DNA from: Zhihengliuella flava
GTDB taxonomy: Bacteria; Actinomycetota; Actinomycetes; Actinomycetales; Micrococcaceae
Direction: 5' to 3'
Length of the DNA: 64,000 nt
Assembly (NCBI RefSeq): GCF_015751895.1
Contig: NZ_JADOTZ010000001.1
Span: 868,001 to 932,000 of the forward strand
This document shows, piece after piece, positions 1 through 8,818 of the stretch; position 1 is the first letter of the stretch, and the number at the start of each line of letters is the position of its first letter. A program made the translations under genes and the position numbers. Below the pieces are notes generated by a model. It was not told the origin of the DNA and searched no databases. It worked only from the letters and a program-made list of their open reading frames with translations.

Positions 1-229
1 CTGGACCGACGGTCAGTACTTCGGCCCGGCCGCGATCGTCAATGCACACCGCTTCATTTTCGACAGCCGCGACGATGCCGGTGACATGCGACTGGAGATC
101 CTCAATGACAAGGAAGGCGTGTGGCGCTGCCGCACGACCTTCAACTGCTCCGAGGCGTGCCCGCGTGGCATTCAGGTCACCAAGGCCATCGCCGAGGTGA
201 AGCAGGCCGTGCTGGCCCGCTCCATGTAA
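1..229 (+). CDS. sdhB: Succinate dehydrogenase iron-sulfur subunit, C-terminal part
   Basis: This is the last 75 residues of the iron-sulfur subunit of succinate dehydrogenase (complex II), cut by the window edge; the first whole codon is at base 2. The subunit carries electrons from the flavoprotein SdhA to the membrane quinone site. The visible part contains WRCRTTFNCSEACPRGI, with a C-x5-C-x3-C-P spacing typical of the last cluster-ligand group of the family, then a short helical tail. TAA lies at 227-229. A perfect hairpin follows about 20 bases later, so sdhB should end its operon; the other subunits would lie upstream, outside the window. Confidence 0.93.
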   Translation, partial: WTDGQYFGPAAIVNAHRFIFDSRDDAGDMRLEILNDKEGVWRCRTTFNCSEACPRGIQVTKAIAEVKQAVLARSM

Positions 230-248
230 TTCGAGCAGACGATGCGGC

Positions 249-291
249 GGCGGGGCGCCGAGAGAACTCACCGTTCTCTCGGCGCCCCGCC
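249..291 (+). terminator. Terminator hairpin after sdhB
   Basis: A perfect 19-bp GC-rich inverted repeat (249-267 with 273-291) with a 5-base loop lies just after the sdhB stop. It has only a short T-poor tail, as is common in high-GC actinobacteria. It separates the sdh operon from the next gene, which has its own promoter. Confidence 0.85.
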
Positions 292-316
292 GTCGTTTGT
301 GGACCGCCACTCGTTC

Positions 317-322
317 TAGACT
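317..322 (+). promoter_or_regulatory. -10 element TAGACT, leaderless promoter
   Basis: TAGACT ends 6 bases before the GTG at 329. This spacing puts the transcription start at the first base of the start codon, so the mRNA is probably leaderless; no Shine-Dalgarno sequence is present. Confidence 0.6.
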
Positions 323-328
323 GGCCGG

Positions 329-1093
329 GTGGCTACTGAGAAATTCACCTTCACCAGCGCAACCGGCGATACCCTGACCGCGGCTTTGGACGTTCCTGAG
401 GGCGAGGCGATCGGATGGGGCATCATGTCCCACGGGTTCACCCTCGGCAAGGATTCACTCGCGACGGCTCGGATCTGCCGCGGGCTCGCCTCCCACGGCA
501 TCGGCATGCTGCGCTTCGACAACCTCGGCCTCGGCGAATCTCAAGGCGACTTCGCGGCGACCTCATTCAGCCTAAAAATTCAGGACACCATTCGTGCGGC
601 CGAGGCGTTGCGTGAGCGCGGCCACGAGCCCGAGCTCCTCGTGGGCCACTCCCTCGGTGGTGCCGCCGTGATCGCTGCCGCGAGCGAGATCCAGCCCAAT
701 GCGATCGCCACCATTGGCGCTCCCTTCGACCCGGGCCACGTCACGCACAACTTCGAGCACCTCATGGAGGAGATCGAATCCGCGGGCAGCGCCGAACTGA
801 AGCTCGGCCCCCGCCGGTTAGAGATCACCCGGGCGTTCATTGAGGACGTCCAGGAGTACAACCTCACCAGCTCGATTCAGGACCTGCGCGCCGCTCTGCT
901 GGTCATGCACGCGCCGACGGATAACACCGTGGGCCTCGAAAACGCCGGGCGCATCTTTACGGAGGCCAAGCACCCCAAGTCGTTCTTCTCCCTCGACGGG
1001 GCGGATCACTTGCTCACCCAGCGCGTCCATGGCTATCGCGCAGCCGCCATGATCGCTGCGTGGGCCGAACAGTACTTCGACGCCTCCGAGTAG
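329..1093 (+). CDS. Alpha/beta hydrolase (OsmC-associated type)
   Basis: A 254-residue cytosolic serine hydrolase. The nucleophile elbow is GHSLGG (Ser108). An acid is plausible in APTDNTV and the catalytic His in GADHLL near the C-terminus. An early SHG stretch near residue 35 fits the oxyanion-hole region. The sequence resembles the hydrolase half of two-domain hydrolase/OsmC proteins, but there is no OsmC domain here and the next gene is unrelated. The start is GTG at 329, supported by the -10 element 6 bases upstream. It stands alone between the sdhB terminator and a convergent membrane-protein gene. The substrate is unknown; the fold and active site are clear. Confidence 0.85.
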   Translation: MATEKFTFTSATGDTLTAALDVPEGEAIGWGIMSHGFTLGKDSLATARICRGLASHGIGMLRFDNLGLGESQGDFAATSFSLKIQDTIRAAEALRERGHEPELLVGHSLGGAAVIAAASEIQPNAIATIGAPFDPGHVTHNFEHLMEEIESAGSAELKLGPRRLEITRAFIEDVQEYNLTSSIQDLRAALLVMHAPTDNTVGLENAGRIFTEAKHPKSFFSLDGADHLLTQRVHGYRAAAMIAAWAEQYFDASE

Positions 1094-1120
1094 CCACGGC
1101 TCCGGTGAGCCGGGCCTCTC

Positions 1121-2290
1121 CTAGGGCGCCCAGCCGGCGTCGTGCTCAGGGGCGCTCTGCGCCTTCTTGAGAGCCGCCCGCTGGCGGAGCGTCAGCCGCG
1201 CTCCCCCGGCCGCGGCCTCGGCGGCCTCAATGTCCCCCGTGCGCACTGCGCCCCAGCTGGCGGCGATCAGATAGACCTGCGAGAGCAGGAAGAACCACAC
1301 GAAGAGTCCGAGGATCACGGCAAAGGGCGCAAGGAGGTCATTTCCCTGGCCGACGCTGCCCAGCAGTTGCGAGGAGAAGAACCGCAGGACCGTCGCCCCG
1401 CCGCCGGCGATGAGCGCCGCCTCCCAGAGCGCTCGCTGGGGCATATTGATGGAGGACGCCAGCCGGAAGAGGACCACCGCCACCAGCATGTCCAGCAGGA
1501 GCATGACCAGGAGGGAGACCACGCGCGTGGCGAACTGACCGAACACTGAAGCGATACCGAGTAGATTCAAGATCCAGTCCAGCGCGGCGCCCGCGACGAA
1601 GCCCACAGCGCTCGTCAGGACCAAGCCAATGCCCATGAGCACCAGAATGCCGAGGTCCCGCGCCTTGGCGACCACCGGGTTCATCTCGACGGTGGCCAGC
1701 CCAAAGACGCCACGCATGCCCTCGCGAATGCCCTTGATCCACCCTAGGGCCGTAATGAGCATCGTGGCGGTGGAAATCGCCAGTGCCCAGCCGAAGCTTG
1801 ACGAGTTGTCGAAGAGTTCCTCGGCAGTCGCGAGGCCCGGCTGCGTGTCCGTCGCAATCAAGCCGGGAGTACTGCGGGCCACCGTGTCCACCACGAGGTC
1901 CTGCAGTTCCTTATTGCCGGCAGCGATGAGGCCGAAGATGGAGAAGCCGGCTACCAGCAGCGCCGCGATGGAGAAGAACATGCGGTACGCCGTGCCGGCC
2001 GCCATGAGCGGACCGTGGCGCTTGGAGTAGACCGTCCAGACGCGCATCGGGCGGAACGCATTCAGCTCCGCCACCAGCCACTTCGCGACGGCCAAGGTGC
2101 GCTGGAGCAGCGGCTGCCCTTCGCGCCGCGCCTGCCCCACGTCGGCCCGTTTACTCAACGCCTCGCGGCGCACGAACGCCCGATCGAGCGCGGGGATGCC
2201 CTCAACGGAGGTTTGGCCCGTGCCGCCCGCGTGCGCTCCGCGGACCGCTGACCCGTTAGTTTGCCGCATTTTTACATCCGTCCGTGCCAA
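1121..2290 (-). CDS. YihY/virulence factor BrkB family membrane protein
   Basis: A 389-residue inner-membrane protein with a charged N-terminal stretch of about 90 residues, then about six hydrophobic segments between residues 100 and 350. It matches the YihY/BrkB family (once called ribonuclease BN in error; the true function is unknown). TTG at 2290 is preferred because GAGGAG lies 7 bases upstream. This start overlaps the 3' end of the 2'-5' RNA ligase-like gene by 35 bases, which implies translational coupling. It is the last gene of a minus-strand run (xth, trpS, RNA ligase-like, this gene). An internal ATG at codon 8 is the alternative start. Confidence 0.85.
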   Translation of the reverse strand: MARTDVKMRQTNGSAVRGAHAGGTGQTSVEGIPALDRAFVRREALSKRADVGQARREGQPLLQRTLAVAKWLVAELNAFRPMRVWTVYSKRHGPLMAAGTAYRMFFSIAALLVAGFSIFGLIAAGNKELQDLVVDTVARSTPGLIATDTQPGLATAEELFDNSSSFGWALAISTATMLITALGWIKGIREGMRGVFGLATVEMNPVVAKARDLGILVLMGIGLVLTSAVGFVAGAALDWILNLLGIASVFGQFATRVVSLLVMLLLDMLVAVVLFRLASSINMPQRALWEAALIAGGGATVLRFFSSQLLGSVGQGNDLLAPFAVILGLFVWFFLLSQVYLIAASWGAVRTGDIEAAEAAAGGARLTLRQRAALKKAQSAPEHDAGWAP

Positions 2291-2813
2291 GTGTCAGCTC
2301 CTCAGTGAGCACCCAGTGTCCGTCGTGATCCGTGGTGAACAGCCCGATGGACTCGACGACAAACTCGGCGTCGAAATCTTGCAATTCATCCAATGCGCGC
2401 CGCATCTGGGGCCGCGGCGCGTCATGAGTCACCGTAAGGTGCGGGTGGTAGTCGAAGGCAACCCGATGTTCCAGCGGACCGTCACAAAGCCGCGCGTGCA
2501 GCGCTCTGCACTCCTCCGCCCCTTGGGCAACCTTGAGGAAGACGACCTCGCTGGCCGGGACGAAGCTCGCCACTCCCTTGAGCGAGACGGTGAAGGCCTC
2601 GCTCCGGGAGGCCACCAGCGCGGCGTGCGCTCTCGCCGCCTCCCAGGTACCGGAAATCTGGCCGGACACTAACGTGATGTGCGGCGGTTCCAGCCCGGCG
2701 CAGGGACCTTCAAAATCCGCCCGCAGCTGTCCGATGCGTTGCCGCAACCCCGCGGGCAGCGTGATGACGACGCCGAGCGCGGCGGCATTCCTCCCGTGCT
2801 CTCGGTGCGTCAT
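2256..2813 (-). CDS. 2'-5' RNA ligase/2H phosphoesterase family protein
   Basis: A 185-residue protein with the two HxT-type motifs that define the 2H phosphoesterase fold: PPHITLV (His45, Thr47) and HPHLTVTH (His125, Thr127). Members hydrolyse or ligate 2',3'-cyclic or 2'-5' linked RNA ends; the natural substrate here is unknown. The start at 2813 is chosen because GAGGAA lies 9 bases upstream. An in-frame ATG at 2834 lies 15 bases after the trpS stop and would add seven residues. The gene is cotranscribed with trpS, and its 3' end overlaps the YihY-like gene. Confidence 0.85.
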   Translation of the reverse strand: MTHREHGRNAAALGVVITLPAGLRQRIGQLRADFEGPCAGLEPPHITLVSGQISGTWEAARAHAALVASRSEAFTVSLKGVASFVPASEVVFLKVAQGAEECRALHARLCDGPLEHRVAFDYHPHLTVTHDAPRPQMRRALDELQDFDAEFVVESIGLFTTDHDGHWVLTEELTLGTDGCKNAAN

Positions 2814-2848
2814 CGCGAGTGGTTCCTCGGCCATGGCGGCTCGGGGCG

Positions 2849-3919
2849 CTACGCCGCGCCGTCTCCGGCACGGCGAACGACGGCGGCGGCCTCGGCGCCG
2901 AGCTGCAAGAACCCCACGTTGCGGTACACCTCGTCTAGAGTCCGTGCCGCCACCTCGCGAGCCTTCGATGCGCCGATCGCCAGCAGGCGATCCAGCTCGG
3001 CCGGGTCATCGAGGAGCTGCTTGGTCCGTTCGCGCACCGGCTCCACCGCGGCCACCACGGCTTCGGCCACATCCACCTTCAGGTGCCCGTACATCTTGCC
3101 CTCATACTCAGGCACCAGTTGCTCCACCGTCTTCCCGCTGACGACCGCCAGGATGTCCAGCAGGTTGGACACGCCCGGCTTGTTTTCGCGATCGTAGGCC
3201 ACCACGGTGTCCGTGTCCGTGACAGCGGACTTGATGCGTTTGGCGATGGTCTTCGAGTCGTCGAGAACATTGATGAGCCCGTTGGGGCTCTCCGCCGACT
3301 TGGACATCTTCTTGGTCGGCTGCTGCAGGTCGTAGATCCGTGCGCCCTCTTCCGGGATGAAGGCCTCCGGCACGCGGAAGGTCTCTCCGAAGCGGTGATT
3401 GAACCGATTCGCCAACGTCCGGGCCAGCTCCACGTGCTGCCGTTGGTCGTCACCGACGGGAACGCCGTGCGGCTGATACATCAAGATGTCCGCGGCCATA
3501 AGCATGGGGTACGTGAAGAGGCCGACGCCGGCGTTCTCGACGCCGCCCTTGGCGGACTTGTCCTTGAACTGCGTCATGCGGGAGGCCTCGCCGAACCCAG
3601 TCAGGCACGTCAGGACCCACGCCAGCTGAGCGTGCTCCGGCACGTGGGACTGAACGAACAGCGTGGATTGGTCCACGTCGATCCCGCCCGCGATGTATTG
3701 CGCCGCCGTGCGGCGCGTGCGCTCGCGGAGCTCGGCCGGATCCTGCGGCACCGTGATGGCGTGCATATCCGGGACAAAGAAGAAGGCGTCGTACTGGTCC
3801 TGGGACTTGACCCAGTTCACGAGGGCCCCCAGGTAGTTACCGAGGTGCAGCGAGTCGGCGGACGGCTGCATACCGGACAAGACTCGAGGGCGGTGGGTGC
3901 TAGTGGGTTCGGTACTCAT
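2849..3919 (-). CDS. trpS: Tryptophan--tRNA ligase
   Basis: A class I aminoacyl-tRNA synthetase of 356 residues that charges tRNA-Trp with tryptophan using ATP. The N-terminal region has [18 protein letters not shown], the HIGH-type motif (around residues 22-28), and [12 protein letters not shown] near residue 205 is the KMSKS loop. The length matches bacterial TrpRS of about 330-360 residues. The start ATG at 3919 has AGGAAG a few bases upstream. It lies 20 bases after the exonuclease III gene and 15-35 bases before the 2H gene, all on one strand. Confidence 0.97.
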   Translation of the reverse strand: MSTEPTSTHRPRVLSGMQPSADSLHLGNYLGALVNWVKSQDQYDAFFFVPDMHAITVPQDPAELRERTRRTAAQYIAGGIDVDQSTLFVQSHVPEHAQLAWVLTCLTGFGEASRMTQFKDKSAKGGVENAGVGLFTYPMLMAADILMYQPHGVPVGDDQRQHVELARTLANRFNHRFGETFRVPEAFIPEEGARIYDLQQPTKKMSKSAESPNGLINVLDDSKTIAKRIKSAVTDTDTVVAYDRENKPGVSNLLDILAVVSGKTVEQLVPEYEGKMYGHLKVDVAEAVVAAVEPVRERTKQLLDDPAELDRLLAIGASKAREVAARTLDEVYRNVGFLQLGAEAAAVVRRAGDGAA

Positions 3920-3939
3920 GGTCTTCCTGAAAGCGTGCT

Positions 3940-4788
3940 CTAGAACTGGTAGTCGACGACGACGGGGGCGTGGTCAGAAAAGCGCGTGTCGTACGTCGCG
4001 GCGCGGTCCACAACGGCGTGAGTGGCCCGCGCCATGAGGGCGGGGGTCGCCATGTGGTAATCGATCCGCCACCCGGCGTCGTTGTCGAAGGCTTGTCCTC
4101 GGTAGGACCACCAGCTGTAGGGGCCTTGGACATCGCCGGCCAGTTGCCGTGCCACATCGCGGTAGCCGATGTCCCCAAAGAAGCGGTCAAAGTAGACGAT
4201 TTCCTCGTCCATGACGCCGGCACGCTTGTTGTGGTTCGGCTTCCAGTTCTTGATGTCCCGTTCGGTGTGGCACACGTTGAGATCACCGGTGATCAGCACG
4301 TGATCTGTGCGCTCGGCGAGTGCCGGCATGCGGCGGGTCATGGTCTCCAAGAAGCGGTACTTGTCATCTTGCTTCTGGGTGCCGAGCTCACCCGAGTGCA
4401 CGTAGGCACTGACCACGGTGACCTGCTGCCCCTTGACCGTGAAGTCGGCTTCGACCCAGCGGCCGGAGTCAGCGAAGTACTCCTCGCCGATGTGCTCGCG
4501 CACGGCGTCGGGCTCACTGCGGGAGCAAATGGCGACGCCGGCTCGCCCCTTGGCGGCGGCCTCGGCGTGGACTAGGTGCCAGCCCTCGCCGATCAGCTCC
4601 CGGAAGAGCGCGTCGGGGGCGCGCACCTCCTGCAAGTTCAGGATGTCGACGTCACGGCCGGCCAGCCACTCGGCCATGCCTTTCTTATAGGCTGCCCGGA
4701 TCCCGTTGACGTTGACGGATGCCACGCGGAGGGCGCCCGGAGCCTTGGTGTACACGTTCGCGGTTGCTGGAGTTTCGGCGTTGGTCAC
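3940..4788 (-). CDS. xth: Exodeoxyribonuclease III (AP endonuclease)
   Basis: An EEP-fold nuclease of about 282 residues acting in base-excision repair: it cuts at abasic sites and degrades 3' ends of duplex DNA. Family motifs are all visible: [10 protein letters not shown] (metal/substrate Asn), LNLQEVRA (metal Glu), ITGDLNVCH (Asp/Asn) and [13 protein letters not shown] (catalytic Asp-His). The start GTG at 4788 is preferred because TAGTGT ends 7 bases upstream, a leaderless arrangement; a GTG three codons earlier (4797) would fall inside that -10 element. It is the first gene of the xth-trpS run. Confidence 0.93.
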   Translation of the reverse strand: MTNAETPATANVYTKAPGALRVASVNVNGIRAAYKKGMAEWLAGRDVDILNLQEVRAPDALFRELIGEGWHLVHAEAAAKGRAGVAICSRSEPDAVREHIGEEYFADSGRWVEADFTVKGQQVTVVSAYVHSGELGTQKQDDKYRFLETMTRRMPALAERTDHVLITGDLNVCHTERDIKNWKPNHNKRAGVMDEEIVYFDRFFGDIGYRDVARQLAGDVQGPYSWWSYRGQAFDNDAGWRIDYHMATPALMARATHAVVDRAATYDTRFSDHAPVVVDYQF

Positions 4789-4795
4789 GGGCTCC

Positions 4796-4801
4796 ACACT
4801 A
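4796..4801 (-). promoter_or_regulatory. -10 element TAGTGT, leaderless promoter of xth
   Basis: Read on the minus strand, TAGTGT is followed by 7 bases and then GTG at 4788. It would drive xth, trpS and the two following genes as a leaderless transcript. Confidence 0.5.
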
Positions 4802-4820
4802 CCGCGTCGCGGCCACAGAA

Positions 4821-5312
4821 TTAGTCGACGATGTCACCCGAGAGGGGCTCACCTGGTCCGCTCTGCCCGTCCTTCATCATGGAGCGCGCATTGTGCGCGG
4901 TGATCTCGATGGTTTCCAGCGCGCGGTCCACCATGCCACGCGCCTCTTCGCCGTCCTGATCCAAGTATTCCTTCACGACGCCGGTCTGGACCTGAACGAT
5001 CTTGAAGGAGTGATCCAGCTTCATATCCCGGACCTTGGTGCCGTCGTCGACCAGCGTCGTGTTGCCGCCGCCGTTCTGCTGGGCAAAGTCAGCACGCACG
5101 CCGGCTACTTGTTCCTGCACCTTCTTGGCGCCGCGGGAAATTCCGAACACCAGGAAGGCCGAGAGCAGCAGCCAGCCCAGCGAAATGATGACCACGAGCC
5201 AGCCGATGATGTCATTCTGGTTGGCGGCAAACACCACGGCCACCAGAAAAACCGTGACCACCACGGCGAGAGCGAGCGTGCTGGCCTTGATGGTGATCTT
5301 GCTGTCCTGCAT
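4821..5312 (-). CDS. Small membrane protein with cytosolic C-terminal domain
   Basis: A protein of about 163 residues that I do not recognise. It has two adjacent hydrophobic segments near the N-terminus (about residues 10-32 and 36-58), then a charged soluble tail of about 100 residues rich in Asp, Glu and Lys. It is likely an integral membrane protein with a cytosolic tail. The start at 5312 is chosen over an upstream in-frame ATG at 5369 because a purine-rich stretch (AGGAAAG, AGGA) precedes it. It lies alone between xth and the VOC gene. No catalytic motif is visible. Confidence 0.75.
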   Translation of the reverse strand: MQDSKITIKASTLALAVVVTVFLVAVVFAANQNDIIGWLVVIISLGWLLLSAFLVFGISRGAKKVQEQVAGVRADFAQQNGGGNTTLVDDGTKVRDMKLDHSFKIVQVQTGVVKEYLDQDGEEARGMVDRALETIEITAHNARSMMKDGQSGPGEPLSGDIVD

Positions 5313-5469
5313 GGTCCTGTTCTTTCCTGCCGCGCCGGGCGCGGCCGATCCGCTGGGAAGGGTTTGCATGCTTCATTGTCTCAAATCCTGACACTCCTCC
5401 GGTCCCACTGCGCCGCAGGCGAACACGCGACGTGCGCTCTGGGAGGACAGCGCAGTGTGCGCCCGGCGC

Positions 5470-5832
5470 TCACCAACTCACGAGGCAGAAGGGATGACCC
5501 TGCGGGTCCAAGTACACCCGGAAGCTCTCACTGCCTTCGTTGAGGGCGGTGGCTCCGAGGGCCAGCACGTGTTCTTCGCCGATATCGAGGTCACTGACCC
5601 GAATGTCGAGGTGAGCCTGCTGGGGGACGTCTTGACCGGGCCAGGCCGGCGGCGTGTAGTGCTCAACGCGTTGGAAAGCGAGGGCTGGCCGGTCCGGCGC
5701 ATCGCCAATCGTGATCCAGCCGTCGTCGTCATCCTGCTGGACCCGCACCATGCCCAAGAGCTGCTCGTAGAAGGTGGCCAGTTGATCCGTATCCGCACAA
5801 TCGAAAACCAGTGCGTGCCACGTGCCGATCAT
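5470..5832 (-). CDS. VOC (glyoxalase/bleomycin resistance) family protein
   Basis: A 120-residue protein with two beta-alpha-beta-beta-beta modules typical of the vicinal oxygen chelate superfamily: an N-terminal module around WHALVFDCADTDQLATFYEQ and a C-terminal one ending in YLDPQGHPFCLV, where a Glu/His metal ligand would normally sit. Such short actinobacterial proteins are usually annotated glyoxalase-like, and the substrate is unknown. AAGGAG lies 8 bases before ATG 5832. The reading frame stays open for another 420 bases upstream, but that part is antisense to the ABC permease gene and is not coding. Confidence 0.85.
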   Translation of the reverse strand: MIGTWHALVFDCADTDQLATFYEQLLGMVRVQQDDDDGWITIGDAPDRPALAFQRVEHYTPPAWPGQDVPQQAHLDIRVSDLDIGEEHVLALGATALNEGSESFRVYLDPQGHPFCLVSW

Positions 5833-5897
5833 GGTCTGCTCCTTGCCTTGGCGTCTCCTCCCAAGGTACGCCGCTTGGTCCGGCAGAAACAGGGGCG

Positions 5898-6758
5898 TTA
5901 GCGCAGGAACAAGGCGCGCAAACGGCTCGTCGTCAAGACCACTCCGACCGCAATCATGACCACAAAGTAGGCCACGTGCACCAGCATGGCTGGCGTGAAG
6001 TATCCGACGGAGAGGGAACGCAACAGTTCCACCCCATGCCACAGGGGCAACGCTTGGATGACCCACTGGATGGCTTGCGGGTACACGCTCAGGGGATACA
6101 GCGTGGCGGAGAACAGGAACATGGGTAGCAGCGCGAAGTTGATCCAGTCCAAGTGCTGGAATCGGGTGAAGTAGCTGGTGATGCCCATGCCGAGGGACGC
6201 GAATCCGAACGCCACCAGCACGGCGGCGGGCACCATGAGTAACGCCCACCAACTGCTCACGTAGCCCAGCGGCAGCATGACCAACATGAAGCCAACGGCA
6301 TACAAGAAGCCGCGCTGCAAGGCGAGGTAAATCTCCCCCATCGCCACGTCTAAGGGCCCGAGGGAGGTGTTGAGCATGGTCTGATAGAGCTTGGAAAACC
6401 GCAGCTTGAAGAACACGTTGTTCGTCGAGTCGTACACGGCACCGTTCATGGCGGAGACGGCCAGCAGCGCCGGGGCAATGTAGGCGCCGTAGCTCACGGC
6501 TGTCCCGCCCGGCCCCTCGACGGTGCCGATCAGGGGGCCGAGTCCGATGCCCATCGCCGCGAGGTACAACACGGGCTCGATGAACCCGGAAATAAAGACG
6601 GCCCAGTTGTTAGTTTTGAGCGCCATGAGGCCACGGGCGACGACGGCGCGCACGTTGCCGGAGTAGAGGCCGGCTAGGGGGCGGTGGCTGGGCTCGAGCA
6701 GCTCGGCACGCAGGGGCTGCGAGCGCTCGGCAACGGGCTGGCTGAGGCGGTGCGTCAT
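5898..6758 (-). CDS. ABC-2 type transporter permease (NodJ/DrrB-like)
   Basis: A 286-residue inner-membrane permease with six hydrophobic segments after a 55-residue cytosolic N-terminus. The layout and the central SLGMGI and LPMFLFSATLYPL stretches are typical of ABC-2 export permeases such as NodJ and DrrB. It starts one base after the stop of the preceding permease and forms an operon with it and the ATPase at 7652-8593. Together they should make an exporter with two different permease subunits and one ATPase. The cargo (drug, lipid or polysaccharide) cannot be read from sequence. Confidence 0.9.
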   Translation of the reverse strand: MTHRLSQPVAERSQPLRAELLEPSHRPLAGLYSGNVRAVVARGLMALKTNNWAVFISGFIEPVLYLAAMGIGLGPLIGTVEGPGGTAVSYGAYIAPALLAVSAMNGAVYDSTNNVFFKLRFSKLYQTMLNTSLGPLDVAMGEIYLALQRGFLYAVGFMLVMLPLGYVSSWWALLMVPAAVLVAFGFASLGMGITSYFTRFQHLDWINFALLPMFLFSATLYPLSVYPQAIQWVIQALPLWHGVELLRSLSVGYFTPAMLVHVAYFVVMIAVGVVLTTSRLRALFLR

Positions 6759-6759
6759 G

Positions 6760-7659
6760 TCAGTCCACCAACCGGTTGTAGTAGGTACGGAACGCGAGCA
6801 GCAGTCCGCCGCCGGCGAGCGCTACCAGGTAGAGCACGTGAACGATGGACAGCCAGAGCGGTTCGTCGTACCCGTAGGTGAACACCCGGCCGATCTCGCT
6901 GGCGTGCCAGAGCGGGGAAACCCAGCCAATCCATTGCAGGAAAACCGGCAGGTTGGTCAAGGGGAAAAAGGTGCCGGAAAACAGCATGAGTGGCATGACC
7001 CCAAACCGCTGGATCATCACGAACTGGGCCTTCTCCACCCTGATGGTGGCTGCGTACGCCATCAGCGGGGTGCCGATCGCCAGGCCGGCCAACGTGGACG
7101 TGATGATGGCGAGGAAACCGAACCCACTGGGCACGGCCCCGAAGGCCGCGACGATCAGGAAGTAGACCAGGGATTGCGCGAAGAGTCTCAGGGCGACGGC
7201 GAGGGTGTGGCCGGCGGCGATTTGCCACGGTTGCAGCGGGCTGACGAGCGGTCCGTGGTAGACGCGGCGCCATTTGAAGCCGTCCATGATCGGCCAGGTG
7301 AATTCGTTCGACGCCGCCACGAAGGTCCCCGATGCCAGCAGCGCGGGCACGAGGAAGACGAGGTAATCCACGCCGCCGAAGTCTCCCCCACCGTTGGCGT
7401 CAACCAAGCTGGCGAGGCCGACTCCCATGGCCACCAGATACAGCAGCGGGTGCCCGACCGAGTACGCAACGATCACGGACAGGTAGCTGCGCATCGTGCG
7501 CAATTGATGCTCGGCGAAATACCAGACGCCCCACCGGCGGGCTCGTCTGGCCAGTTCCTCGGCACCCGGCGCGGGCTCCACGCCCGGAGTCGGGCCGACG
7601 GCGGATTCAGGCTCGCGCGGCCGGTCCGGTGCGGCCGTCGTGTCGGCGCGCTTACTCAA
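6760..7659 (-). CDS. ABC-2 type transporter permease
   Basis: A 299-residue permease with a 55-residue hydrophilic N-terminus and about six membrane segments, including the family-typical stretch MPLMLFSGTFFPL. Its TTG start at 7659 overlaps the last 8 bases of the ATPase gene, so translation is coupled. The next permease starts one base after its stop. It is paralogous to that permease, which supports a heterodimeric membrane domain. Confidence 0.9.
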   Translation of the reverse strand: MSKRADTTAAPDRPREPESAVGPTPGVEPAPGAEELARRARRWGVWYFAEHQLRTMRSYLSVIVAYSVGHPLLYLVAMGVGLASLVDANGGGDFGGVDYLVFLVPALLASGTFVAASNEFTWPIMDGFKWRRVYHGPLVSPLQPWQIAAGHTLAVALRLFAQSLVYFLIVAAFGAVPSGFGFLAIITSTLAGLAIGTPLMAYAATIRVEKAQFVMIQRFGVMPLMLFSGTFFPLTNLPVFLQWIGWVSPLWHASEIGRVFTYGYDEPLWLSIVHVLYLVALAGGGLLLAFRTYYNRLVD

Positions 7660-8593
7660 CGAGGGACCGTCCGGTCAGGCGCAGGAAAACGTCCTCCAAC
7701 GAGCTTCGGCGCACGAGCGAGGTGACCGGCTGCAGGCCCCGGGCGGCCACCGCTTCCAAGGCGGCCTCGCCGTCGTGCGCGTAGAGCAGAACCCGGTCCG
7801 GCAAGGCTTCCACGCGATCTCCCAGATCGTGGATGCGCTCGGCGGCCGCCGCGTTGCGGTCCGCGCCGAAGCGCAGCTCTACCACCTCCCGGCTGGAATA
7901 GGTGCGGATCAGCTGGGCTGGCGACCCTTCCGCCATGATGCGGCCGCCATCCACCACGATGAGCCGGTCACAGAGTTGCTCAGCCTCATCCATGTAGTGC
8001 GTCGTGAGCACCAGCGTGACGCCCTGTTCCTTGAGGCGAAACAACCGGTCCCAGAGGACGTGGCGGGCCTGCGGATCGAGCCCCGTGGTGGGCTCGTCCA
8101 GCAAGAGCACGCGCGGGTCATTGACGAGCGAGCGCGCGATGGTGAGGCGCCGCTTCATGCCTCCCGAGAGGTCGTCCACGCGGGCGTCGGCCTTGTCTTG
8201 TAGTTGGGCGAAATCCAGCAACCGCTCCACCTTGGGAAGCAGGTGCGCGCGGGAGAGGCCGAAGTACCGCCCGTAGATGAGCAGGTTGTCCCGCACCCTG
8301 AGGTCCTCATCCAGGTTGTCCTGCTGCGGCACGACGCCGAGGTGGGCGCGCACGGTGGGGCCTTGCTGCTGCGGGTCCAGTCCCATGATCTGCAACGTTC
8401 CGGACGTGCGCTGCGAGACGCCGCCGATCATCCGCATGGTGGTTGACTTTCCCGCGCCGTTGGGGCCGAGCAACCCGAAGGACTCGCCGGCGGGTACCTC
8501 AAAGCTGAGGTCGTCAACGGCGGTGAAGTCGCCGTAGCGCTTCACTAAGTGTTCGGCGCGAATGACGATCGGGGCTGCAGTGGTTTGAGACAC
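7652..8593 (-). CDS. ABC exporter ATP-binding protein (DrrA/NodI-like)
   Basis: A 313-residue ATPase. Visible motifs are Walker A GLLGPNGAGKSTT (about residue 40), signature LSGGMKRRLTIARSL, and Walker B LLLDEPTTGLDP, followed by the switch His in VLTTHYMDEAE. The roughly 80-residue C-terminal extension is typical of DrrA/NodI-type exporters. It powers the two permeases encoded downstream. The GTG start at 8593 has TAAGCT six bases upstream and no Shine-Dalgarno, suggesting a leaderless mRNA. A dyad just upstream could be a repressor site. Confidence 0.93.
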   Translation of the reverse strand: MSQTTAAPIVIRAEHLVKRYGDFTAVDDLSFEVPAGESFGLLGPNGAGKSTTMRMIGGVSQRTSGTLQIMGLDPQQQGPTVRAHLGVVPQQDNLDEDLRVRDNLLIYGRYFGLSRAHLLPKVERLLDFAQLQDKADARVDDLSGGMKRRLTIARSLVNDPRVLLLDEPTTGLDPQARHVLWDRLFRLKEQGVTLVLTTHYMDEAEQLCDRLIVVDGGRIMAEGSPAQLIRTYSSREVVELRFGADRNAAAAERIHDLGDRVEALPDRVLLYAHDGEAALEAVAARGLQPVTSLVRRSSLEDVFLRLTGRSLVE

Positions 8594-8599
8594 ATCGTG

Positions 8600-8635
8600 A
8601 GCTTACCGAGGCCTAGCGATTGAAACAAGCCAATC
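8600..8635 (-). promoter_or_regulatory. ABC exporter promoter with GATTG-N8-CAATC dyad
   Basis: On the minus strand TAAGCT (8605-8600) lies 6 bases before the GTG start. A perfect inverted repeat GATTG-N8-CAATC (8618-8635) then covers about -25 to -42, over the -35 position. The layout suggests repression by a dimeric regulator. No regulator gene is adjacent. Confidence 0.5.
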
Positions 8636-8669
8636 AATGCGTGGTGGTGCGTTCGGCGGGAGCCTCTGC

Positions 8670-8818
8670 TACTCTCACGTGCCGGGGACGGGGCGCTGAC
8701 GGCTGCCCCGCTGACGCAGCAGCCACGGACTGAGCCTCCGCCGAGGAGCTGCCGGCTGCACCGAGCTATCGCCCTACCACGTCCGCGTTCTTGCCCCGCG
8801 GCTGCACCGAAAGGCACC
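8670..8818 (+). promoter_or_regulatory. Promoter and structured 5' leader of the NhaC-type gene
   Basis: TACTCT (8670-8675) is a plausible -10 element and predicts a leader of about 137 bases. The leader has GC-rich hairpins (GGGGC 8690-8694 with GCCCC 8705-8709; CTCC 8736-8739 with GGAG 8745-8748) and a direct repeat CGCTGACG at 8694 and 8709. AAAGG lies before the ATG. I could not match it to a known riboswitch class. Confidence 0.4.
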
